From Planctomycetota bacterium (lineage in GTDB: Bacteria; Planctomycetota; Phycisphaerae; Sedimentisphaerales; Anaerobacaceae): DNA of 6,777 bases. Position numbers and translations under genes: made by a program. The stretch is from the NCBI GenBank assembly GCA_026386835.1, contig JAPLMV010000022.1:1-6777 (forward strand), in the 5' to 3' direction. Every line of letters starts with the position of its first letter. The stretch's first letter is position 1. This document shows, piece after piece, positions 1 through 4,697 of the stretch. A model generated the notes under the pieces. That model worked only from the letters and a program-made list of their open reading frames with translations. It had not been told where the DNA came from and made no database searches.

Positions 1-66
1 CTACGGCATGGAACAAAATCTCATCAAACCAATTTAAAACAATCTGCAACGCCACATGGTTGATGC

Positions 67-1194
67 ATGAGAATTAACTGGAATGCGTATGATAGGGAAA
101 CAAAGCTAAAGCTTGAAATATTCCGAGGATATATTAGGGAATGGCTGCCCGTATTTCTTGCGGGGCGGTCTTCTTTCAAAACAGTAGCTTTGTATGATTT
201 TTTTGCCGGACCAGGTAGAGACGTAGAGGGCGAAAAGGGTTCACCGCTTATTATAATCGATGAATTGAAGGCCTATCTAAGTAATCCGAAAACACCTAAA
301 GTCCAAGGCGTAGAAATCCGCCTTTATTTCAATGATGACAAGAGGGCAAAATATCTGGAATTGAAAGAGGCAATAGAAGAAGAAAATATTTCAAATTTTT
401 TCAATGTTGAAGTAGATAACAAAGATTTCACAGCGGCTTTTAATGAGAAGTTTAACTTAATAGCTGCTGCAAATACAGCAAACCTTGTTATTCTCGATCA
501 ATCCGGCATAAAACATATTACTCAAGACGTGTTCAAGAAACTTATGGGCTGTAAGGCTACTGATATTTTATTCTTTATATCGTCTTCGACTGTAAAGAGG
601 TTTGCGGGTGAAGATTGTATAGATCAATATTTCCCTGGCATTACCAAGGAACAGATAGATGGCCTTGATGCAGATCATATTCATAGATTTGTGTGTAAAG
701 AGTATTACCGAAAGTTGGTATCAGCCAGCAAAGAATATTACCTTGCCCCGTTCTCGATTAAAAAGGATTCAAATGTATATGGGCTTATATTCGGGTCAGG
801 CAGTTTATATGGTTTAGAAAAATTCCTGAATGTATGCTGGAAACTTGACCCCAAGACTGGTGAGGCAAATTATAATATTGATCGCGATCCTTTTCGGAAA
901 GAACTGAGTATATTTCCGGAAGATAATATTATGAAAAAATGCGATGAATTTGAAAAGAAACTGATTGCTGAAATCAAAAAAGGAGGAAAGACCAATAACG
1001 ACATTTATAAATATTGTCTTGAAAATGGTTTTCTGCCAACTCATGTTAATAATATATTCAAAAAATTGCAGAAAGAAGGTATATTAAAAGTATTTCCTGA
1101 AACGACACGGCCAGGTGCTTTCTATATCAACTGGAACAACTATAAAACTGGAACCGTAAAAGTGGAATTTGCTATAAGAAACGGTGGCGTATGA
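67..1194 (+). CDS. tcmP: three-Cys-motif partner protein TcmP
   Basis: This 375-residue protein matches the TcmP family, which is usually encoded beside a Gp37/Gp68 (DUF5131) protein, as it is here. Residues 43-50 read YDFFAGPG, resembling the glycine-rich motif I of Rossmann-fold methyltransferases. LYFNDDKRAKYLEL (86-99) looks like the following strand with an acidic loop, and VILDQSGIKHIT (141-152) and DILFFISSSTVKRF (166-179) look like later core strands. Residues about 310-343 resemble a winged-helix DNA- or RNA-binding module. No signal peptide or membrane segment is visible, so it is probably cytoplasmic. An in-frame stop at 61-63 makes ATG 67 the most upstream possible start, but no clear Shine-Dalgarno precedes it, so translation may be coupled to an upstream gene outside the window. 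Base composition is AT-rich (about 35% GC in sampled 60-base blocks, 27% in the block at 901), which suggests transfer. Family assignment is firm. The biochemical activity is unknown; a methyltransferase-like role is inference. Confidence 0.85.
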   Translation: MRINWNAYDRETKLKLEIFRGYIREWLPVFLAGRSSFKTVALYDFFAGPGRDVEGEKGSPLIIIDELKAYLSNPKTPKVQGVEIRLYFNDDKRAKYLELKEAIEEENISNFFNVEVDNKDFTAAFNEKFNLIAAANTANLVILDQSGIKHITQDVFKKLMGCKATDILFFISSSTVKRFAGEDCIDQYFPGITKEQIDGLDADHIHRFVCKEYYRKLVSASKEYYLAPFSIKKDSNVYGLIFGSGSLYGLEKFLNVCWKLDPKTGEANYNIDRDPFRKELSIFPEDNIMKKCDEFEKKLIAEIKKGGKTNNDIYKYCLENGFLPTHVNNIFKKLQKEGILKVFPETTRPGAFYINWNNYKTGTVKVEFAIRNGGV

Positions 1195-1271
1195 AATAAT
1201 CGCCAAAATCCTTGAAGACCGCCAGATTTAGTGTATAGTGAGTTAAAGCATAGGTTATAGGCAGGTATGAT

Positions 1272-1997
1272 ATGGCACAGAATTCAAGAATAGAATGGAC
1301 CGAATGTACTTGGAATCCGGTCACCGGTTGCTCAAAGATAAGCACTGGCTGCCAACATTGCTACGCCGAGCGCATGGCATTGCGTTTACAAGCCATGGGA
1401 CAACCCAACTATCGCAATGGTTTCCATGTAACTATTCACCAACATATGCTTGATCTACCACTCAGATGGCGGAGCCCTAAGAAAATTTTTGTCAATTCGA
1501 TGGGTGATATATTTCATCAGCTTGTCCCGTATGACTTTGTGGCCGAGAGTTTTGGCATAATGACGAAGGCAGCACAGCACCAGTTTCAGTTGTTGACCAA
1601 ACGATCCCTGCGTCTTTGGCAGTTGGCTTCCGACCTTCCTTGGCCGAAAAATATATGGGTGGGTGTCACTGTAGAAACTGCCGATTATTTGGAACGAATC
1701 GACCATCTGAGGCAAACTGGTGCGGCAGTGAAGTTTGTATCGTTTGAACCGCTTTTAGGACCAATTCCAGATATAAACCTTGAAGGCATTAACTGGGTGA
1801 TTGCCGGTGGGGAATCAGGGCCAGGTGCAAGACCAATTGAAGTTGATTGGGTCAGGAATATCAGAGAGCAATGCGTAGAGCAGAATGTGCCGTTTTTCTT
1901 TAAGCAATGGGGCGGCGTAAATAAGAAGAAAAACGGGCGTTCGCTTGATGGGCGTACATGGAATGCCATGCCTCAACAAGCACTGGCTTTAAGATGA
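1272..1997 (+). CDS. Gp37/Gp68-family (DUF5131) three-Cys-motif protein
   Basis: This 241-residue protein belongs to the phage Gp37/Gp68 family (DUF5131). The N-terminus carries the cluster Cys20-x6-Cys27-x2-Cys30, followed by YAERMA. The spacing resembles, but differs from, the Cx3Cx2C of classical radical SAM enzymes, so an iron-sulfur or metal site is likely but unproven. Further family motifs are VNSMGDIFH (74-82), LLTKR (107-111), WVGVTVE (129-135), SFEPLLGP (157-164), IAGGESGPGARP (177-188) and FFKQWGG (209-215), an order consistent with a TIM-barrel-like fold. Length is normal for the family and the protein looks intact. It starts 77 nt after tcmP; AGG at 1263-1265 is a weak ribosome binding site for ATG 1272. 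An out-of-frame ATG at 1267 is ignored. GC content is near 50-55% in sampled blocks, clearly above tcmP. Function is unknown; a nucleic-acid modification role together with TcmP is inference. Confidence 0.9.
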   Translation: MAQNSRIEWTECTWNPVTGCSKISTGCQHCYAERMALRLQAMGQPNYRNGFHVTIHQHMLDLPLRWRSPKKIFVNSMGDIFHQLVPYDFVAESFGIMTKAAQHQFQLLTKRSLRLWQLASDLPWPKNIWVGVTVETADYLERIDHLRQTGAAVKFVSFEPLLGPIPDINLEGINWVIAGGESGPGARPIEVDWVRNIREQCVEQNVPFFFKQWGGVNKKKNGRSLDGRTWNAMPQQALALR

Positions 1998-2160
1998 TGC
2001 GCCCCCTATAAGAATATTGTTTGGGAGAAAAAAGAAGGGGTGCCTTTAAGTATTATTGGATATATTAGGTTTTATTATTTACACCCCCTAATTACACCCT
2101 TGTAGGGCGAGGGAATTAAGGTGTCCGTATACATTTTTTAGGAAAATCCGTGGCCAAAAT

Positions 2161-2200
2161 TTCTCTGCGTTAATCAGCGATATTTTCAGCGTAATCCGCG
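2161..2200. repeat. degenerate GCG-TAATC-GCG direct repeat
   Basis: Two related words, GCGTTAATCAGCG (2167-2179) and GCGTAATCCGCG (2189-2200), lie 22 nt apart. They are preceded by TTCTCTGCG (2161-2169), which is exactly the unit of the nonamer array at 2643-2678. This shows that the intergenic arrays share vocabulary. No function can be assigned. Confidence 0.5.
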
Positions 2201-2260
2201 TCTAAAAAAGTCTCTATCTGTCTTGTGTCCGCTTTTCTGTCGTTAGTTTTTCTTGCCAAA

Positions 2261-2380
2261 GCTTTGTCACGGCTTGTTTACAAGCCGATGTTCAAGGCCT
2301 GAATAATTATGCAGATGCTTGCATCGAGAAAATTTTAAGGCCTTGAACTTATGGGCCAACTTCTTCTTGGCCGACAAAGC
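2261..2380. repeat. cloverleaf-like multi-palindrome element (possible structured RNA or non-autonomous mobile element)
   Basis: Nested and adjacent perfect inverted repeats form a four-way-junction layout. The closing stem is GCTTTGTC (2261-2268) with GACAAAGC (2373-2380). Arm one is CGGCTTGT (2270-2277) with ACAAGCCG (2280-2287). Arm two is GTTCAAGGCCT (2290-2300) with AGGCCTTGAAC (2338-2348), 11 perfect pairs, and encloses a further hairpin GATGC (2314-2318) with GCATC (2321-2325). Arm three is GGCCAA (2354-2359) with TTGGCC (2367-2372), directly abutting the closing strand. Linkers are 1, 2, 5 and 0 nt. No T-tract follows on either strand, so it is not an intrinsic terminator. The palindrome CAAAGCTTTG (2257-2266) could compete with the closing stem. 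The pairing is seen directly; RNA function or mobility is inference. Confidence 0.65.
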
Positions 2381-2421
2381 AAAATCAGTGTCAATCTGCC
2401 TGCGGCTTAGCCGTGGAACTT

Positions 2422-2457
2422 GTCCGCCTTTTATCCGCCGCAGGCGGACTGGCGGAT
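2422..2457. repeat. interleaved GC-rich palindromes (TCCGCC/GGCGGA)
   Basis: GTCCGCC (2422-2428) pairs with GGCGGAC (2443-2449), and ATCCGCC (2433-2439) pairs with GGCGGAT (2451-2457). The two pairings interleave, and a compact alternative hairpin CCGCC-GCA-GGCGG (2435-2447) is also possible. The element resembles REP-type extragenic palindromes in being short, GC-rich and imperfectly repeated. It is not followed by a T-tract. Confidence 0.6.
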
Positions 2458-2473
2458 CTGTGTCAAAAAATTC

Positions 2474-2503
2474 TTCGTGCCAATTCGTGAAAATTCGTGG
2501 TTA
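2474..2503. repeat. 10-bp period TTCGTG array (three units)
   Basis: TTCGTG occurs at 2474-2479, 2484-2489 and 2494-2499, exactly 10 bp apart, with variable AT-rich tetramers between (CCAA, AAAA, GTTA). The word also occurs twice nearby within TTTCGTGC and ATTCGTGC (2808-2830), so the vocabulary is dispersed. Confidence 0.65.
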
Positions 2504-2513
2504 AACTTTTCTT

Positions 2514-2548
2514 CGACCAGCGACCAGCGACGAGTCACGAGCGACGAA
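2514..2548. repeat. tandem heptamer array (CGACCAG-type, five units)
   Basis: Five consecutive 7-bp units read CGACCAG, CGACCAG, CGACGAG, TCACGAG and CGACGAA. The first two are identical and the others differ by one to three bases. The unit length is not a multiple of three and no coding role is evident. Confidence 0.75.
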
Positions 2549-2565
2549 TTCGGCCAAACGCGCAG
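2549..2565 (+). repeat. 17-bp dispersed direct repeat, copy 1
   Basis: TTCGGCCAAACGCGCAG recurs at 2691-2707 with one mismatch (A for G at the fifth base). The 12-base core CCAAACGCGCAG is identical in both copies. Each copy directly follows a short-period array (heptamers before copy 1; nonamers and a short linker before copy 2). Confidence 0.7.
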
Positions 2566-2642
2566 GTATCCAAAAGGCAAAAGTGGAAATTTTAAGATTT
2601 TTTTAACTTTTCTTAAATCTTTACCCCACAACAACTTATCTC

Positions 2643-2678
2643 TTCTCTGCGTTCTCTGCGTTCTCTGCGTTCTCGGCG
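2643..2678. repeat. tandem nonamer array (TTCTCTGCG, four units)
   Basis: Three perfect copies of TTCTCTGCG (2643-2669) are followed by a fourth with one mismatch (TTCTCGGCG, 2670-2678) and then GTTAA. Read on the minus strand in one frame it gives an Ala-Glu-Asn repeat, and on plus a Leu-Cys-Val repeat, which is why spurious open frames appear across it. A single extra copy of the unit lies at 2161-2169. Confidence 0.8.
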
Positions 2679-2690
2679 GTTAACGTTTTT

Positions 2691-2707
2691 TTCGACCAAA
2701 CGCGCAG
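2691..2707 (+). repeat. 17-bp dispersed direct repeat, copy 2
   Basis: TTCGACCAAACGCGCAG is the second copy of the repeat at 2549-2565, with one mismatch. It is followed immediately by the nested palindrome at 2713-2761. Confidence 0.7.
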
Positions 2708-2712
2708 CTTCG

Positions 2713-2761
2713 CCCCTTTATAGGGACACTGTTTTTCTGTCCCCGTTTGGTCTGTAAGGGG
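2713..2761. repeat. nested palindrome, hairpin-forming
   Basis: An inner hairpin pairs GGGACA (2723-2728) with TGTCCC (2738-2743) around a T-rich 9-nt loop. An outer pairing joins CCCCTT (2713-2718) to AAGGGG (2756-2761). The following bases, TTTTGTTTG, are T-rich, so a weak plus-strand terminator is possible, but the nearest upstream plus-strand gene ends about 700 nt earlier. The GGGACA/TGTCCC words resemble palindromes I associate with REP-linked Y1 transposases; no such transposase is visible. Confidence 0.45.
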
Positions 2762-2922
2762 TTTTGTTTGAGCATTTGAATTTTGGTTATTCAAATTTGT
2801 TTCGGATTTCGTGCTTAGAAATTCGTGCTTTCGTTGTAAGGCCATTCTTTTACAACTGAATGTGTCTATGCAGTATTTGTCTGCGCGGACTTGTTTTTAC
2901 AATTTTAATTTTTTCACTGAAA

Positions 2923-2951
2923 TTTTGAACTTTTAACTTTTAATTTTTAAG
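2923..2951. repeat. AT-rich TTTTAA(C/T/G) heptamer array
   Basis: TTTTGAAC is followed by TTTTAAC, TTTTAAT and TTTTAAG, three consecutive 7-bp units behind one 8-bp unit. It is low-complexity but has a clear period. Confidence 0.55.
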
Positions 2952-3008
2952 CCTAACCACTTATGGCACAATAACTTAAAATAAAATCAATACCTGAAAT
3001 TGGATGTC

Positions 3009-3037
3009 TTTGGACGTACTTTGGACATACTTTGGAC
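3009..3037. repeat. 11-bp period TTTGGAC array (three units)
   Basis: TTTGGAC occurs at 3009-3015, 3020-3026 and 3031-3037, exactly 11 bp apart, with spacers GTAC, ATAC and then TATC. A decayed fourth unit (ATTGGAT, near 2999) precedes it. On the minus strand this lies downstream of the thymidylate-synthase-like gene, about 100 nt past its stop. Confidence 0.7.
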
Positions 3038-3060
3038 TATCTTCTGATGACATCTGGTAT

Positions 3061-3100
3061 GCTTCTGATGCGAGCTGATGAGAGTTGATGAGAGTTGACG
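3061..3100. repeat. 10-bp period CTGATG array (four units)
   Basis: Decamers ending in CTGATG, CTGATG, TTGATG and TTGACG occupy 3061-3070, 3071-3080, 3081-3090 and 3091-3100. An extra CTGATG at 3044-3049 precedes them. The array ends 36 nt beyond the stop codon of the minus-strand thymidylate-synthase-like gene and may lie in its 3' untranslated region. Confidence 0.7.
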
Positions 3101-3136
3101 TGAATGGAGTTTCACCTACAAACAGCAGGTGTACCT

Positions 3137-4054
3137 TTATCGGCTGCCCTTTGCATACCAGTCCGGGTCTTTGGCGAGGTTCTCTCTTGCCTCCTGAGTC
3201 ATCATCTCAAAGGCAGGGTGCGTGCTTTCATAAGTCCGCTCGTTAAAGGGGGTTTTACGCATCTTTTCGACTTCGATTTTAGCGTCCTTAAAGTAACTGC
3301 CGTAGATGTGCAGCGAATCGCTAATATCAACATATCTGCCGACCATTACCGGCTGATTTATTTTCTGCGATATTTTTTCGGCGATTATTCGCTGCAGCTC
3401 GGTAAGTGCGTAAACATTCATAAACCACGCTTTATAAAGGTCTCTGCTGCGCCAGTGCGTATTCATATTAAGCGACAATTGCCCCTTATCATCTGGTATC
3501 AGCCGACACCATATACGCTGGAGGCATGGCGGGTCATCGGTTTTGGGGTCGGCGGTCGGCATCCATGTTATGGCCTGTGCCCTTCGGGTATGCGTAACCT
3601 CGCAGAGAGAATCAATAATGTACTGAATCTGGTCAACCTTTTTAAATGGCTTGGGCGAATCGGCGCTTCGTATATTTTCCACCGGGCAATATGCAAACAA
3701 TCTTTCGTGATATGTATAAGTCCACTTGCCTGCGGCGGGGTCTATCCAGTGGTCGTGAATGCCGCTGACAACCTCCTGCCTGTACGCCTCAAGCTCGGCA
3801 GGGCCGCCTGGGAAATTTTTGTGAATCCTCGGCTCTGCAAAAGGATTGGTGATAGTAACCATAACCGTTGCATCCCTGCTTGCCGGGTCGCCGGGTTTAT
3901 CGTACTGGGTCTTGATTTCAAGGCCGTTATCCCACACGGCAAGGACTGCCTTTTCCCACGCCTGCGGCAGACAATCAGCGGTAATGGAAATTGCAGGGAT
4001 ATTGCCTGCCCCTTGGGGGCAGGCAGACACGTTTTCGGCCTTTTTTGTTTTCAT
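3137..4054 (-). CDS. divergent thymidylate synthase family protein (ThyA-like)
   Basis: This 305-residue protein has the classical ThyA signature in order. Arg157-Arg158 (THTRR) match the phosphate-binding arginines donated across the dimer. PPCLQRIWCR carries the catalytic Cys177. RSRD (202-205) matches the RSxD substrate-binding block. Asn213 in WFMNVYALT matches the residue that favours dUMP over dCMP, and HIY (249-251) matches the HxY nucleotide contact. The expected reaction is methylation of dUMP to dTMP with methylene-tetrahydrofolate, in the cytoplasm. Oddities: the His that normally follows the catalytic Cys is Leu178; the N-terminal half (for example WDNGLEIKTQYDKPGDP, 41-57) is unlike E. 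coli ThyA; and the usual C-terminal Pro-Val-Ala-Ile-type tail is absent. At 305 residues it is longer than the usual ~264. It begins 28 nt after the TPR-like gene, indicating one operon; AGGA 13 nt upstream is a weak ribosome binding site. A nucleotide hydroxymethylase-like activity is an alternative. Confidence 0.85.
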   Translation of the reverse strand: MKTKKAENVSACPQGAGNIPAISITADCLPQAWEKAVLAVWDNGLEIKTQYDKPGDPASRDATVMVTITNPFAEPRIHKNFPGGPAELEAYRQEVVSGIHDHWIDPAAGKWTYTYHERLFAYCPVENIRSADSPKPFKKVDQIQYIIDSLCEVTHTRRAQAITWMPTADPKTDDPPCLQRIWCRLIPDDKGQLSLNMNTHWRSRDLYKAWFMNVYALTELQRIIAEKISQKINQPVMVGRYVDISDSLHIYGSYFKDAKIEVEKMRKTPFNERTYESTHPAFEMMTQEARENLAKDPDWYAKGSR

Positions 4055-4082
4055 CAGTGAATCCGTTCCTGATTTTTAAGCT

Positions 4083-4574
4083 TTATTTCTTTTGCGGGTT
4101 GATTTCTTCTTCGGTGACGTTGTATTGCTGTTTGAACCTTGCCGGTAGAGTGCCGAGCATTCTTCTTGCCTTGAAGGCATATTCCGAATCGGGATATTTT
4201 TGAATTATCTGGCGGCAGTAATCGACCATCAGCTTGTTACCGCTGCCGATGCCGGGGAGTCTTGCCTCTTTCTTGTGGAACATCGCCATTTCAAAAAGCT
4301 TTTCGGCATCGACCTTTTCTTCCTCAGAAAGCTCCTTGAAATCAGCCACATTCGGCTCGTACCGTTCCGAAGTTTTAGGAGCAACTGCCTGTCTGATTTC
4401 ATTGGCATTCGGTTCAGCCCTTAATTTTTTGTCGTCTTCGGCAAATTGATCAGAAATTGTCCTTTGTTCCGGCGGTTTCTGCTTCGAAGAGGAAGATTTG
4501 AACATGTTTACAACGATAAATAAAATTACCACTATTACAACCCCACCCGCTGCTTTTAACCAAAATGTGTTCAT
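4083..4574 (-). CDS. membrane-anchored TPR-like protein of unknown function
   Basis: This 163-residue protein has one hydrophobic segment (about residues 8-25, AAGGVVIVVILFIVVNMF), preceded by a single lysine. It is followed by a Ser/Lys/Pro-rich linker and a charged region (about 30-85). This predicts a single-pass inner-membrane anchor with the rest outside the cytoplasm; no lipobox cysteine is present. Residues about 88-140 (AEKLFEMAMFHKKEA, then MVDYCRQIIQKYPDSEYAFKARRML) look like a helical tetratricopeptide hairpin of the kind used as a protein-interaction scaffold, as in BamD/YbgF-type proteins. The start is supported by GAGG five bases before the ATG. It is the first gene of a minus-strand pair with the thymidylate-synthase-like gene and is divergent from ribE across 123 nt. 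No function can be assigned from sequence alone. Confidence 0.8.
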   Translation of the reverse strand: MNTFWLKAAGGVVIVVILFIVVNMFKSSSSKQKPPEQRTISDQFAEDDKKLRAEPNANEIRQAVAPKTSERYEPNVADFKELSEEEKVDAEKLFEMAMFHKKEARLPGIGSGNKLMVDYCRQIIQKYPDSEYAFKARRMLGTLPARFKQQYNVTEEEINPQKK

Positions 4575-4605
4575 AAGCCCTCTTTTAGTTTATCTTCTAT
4601 TTACT

Positions 4606-4680
4606 ATTGATTGTTGATAAAACCATACCAAACGTTAAAATCAATTATAAGCAGTAAACGGTTACTAATCAATAATCAAT
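4606..4680. repeat. inverted repeat in the divergent ribE / TPR-gene spacer
   Basis: ATTGATTGTTGAT (4606-4618) and ATCAATAATCAAT (4668-4680) are inverted copies matching at 12 of 13 positions, separated by 49 nt. They sit in the AT-rich 123-nt space that must hold the promoters of both divergent transcripts. They could be paired operator half-sites or simply another AT-rich word repeat. I see no convincing -35/-10 pair and no FMN riboswitch signature. Confidence 0.4.
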
Positions 4681-4685
4681 TTTAT

Positions 4686-4690
4686 AAGGA
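4686..4690 (+). promoter_or_regulatory. ribosome binding site that fixes the ribE GTG start
   Basis: AAGGA is placed 7 nt before GTG 4698. It supports GTG as the true start over the in-frame TTG at 4611, whose extra 29 residues would be translated intergenic DNA with no family counterpart. Confidence 0.8.
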
Positions 4691-4697
4691 TTTTTCA

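Larger units (their letters stand above)
1998..3136. other. gene-free, repeat-rich interval between convergent genes
   Basis: I find no credible gene in these 1.1 kb. Open frames here (for example 2319-2504 and 2420-2683 on plus, 2636-2845 on minus) translate the repeats themselves into low-complexity peptides and have no family resemblance. The interval lies between the end of the DUF5131 gene and the end of the minus-strand thymidylate-synthase-like gene, so it needs no promoter. It contains a cloverleaf-like inverted-repeat element, several smaller palindromes, and tandem arrays with 7-, 9-, 10- and 11-bp periods, listed separately. The remaining stretches, such as 2044-2160 and 2762-2920, are AT-rich and show nothing definable beyond isolated words also seen in the arrays. 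Confidence 0.7.

Noticed and set aside
1..77. 3' end of an upstream gene overlapping tcmP
   Set aside because: Two frames stay open (ending at 63 and at 77), but the fragments are too short to recognise or to choose between.
1999..2043. Terminator after the DUF5131 gene (GCGCCCCCT against AGGGGTGC)
   Set aside because: The stem is imperfect with a loop of nearly 30 nt, and no T-tract follows.
2261..2380. Cloverleaf read as a tRNA gene
   Set aside because: The element is about 120 nt, with no T-loop consensus, no recognisable anticodon arm and no acceptor-end sequence.
2474..2678. Possible CRISPR array
   Set aside because: Repeat units are 7-10 bp and contiguous or separated by about 4 bp. 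There are no spacers of constant 25-45 bp and no cas genes.
2319..2845. Small open frames on both strands in the intergenic region
   Set aside because: Their products are translations of the tandem repeats (Leu-Cys-Val or Ala-Glu-Asn runs), with no ribosome binding site or family match.
3113..3131. Terminator hairpin (CACCT/AGGTG) downstream of the thymidylate-synthase-like gene
   Set aside because: It has only 5 bp with a 9-nt loop and no U-tract on the minus strand.
3104..4060. Long plus-strand open frame of 318 codons
   Set aside because: It is antisense to the thymidylate-synthase-like gene, whose conserved catalytic motifs lie on the minus strand. Its translation resembles no family.
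4575..4697. FMN riboswitch upstream of riboflavin synthase
   Set aside because: The spacer is AT-rich and lacks the conserved GC-rich RFN element blocks.
4611..4697. N-terminal extension of riboflavin synthase from TTG 4611
   Set aside because: The family begins at the FTGLIE motif, and a ribosome binding site sits 7 nt before GTG 4698.
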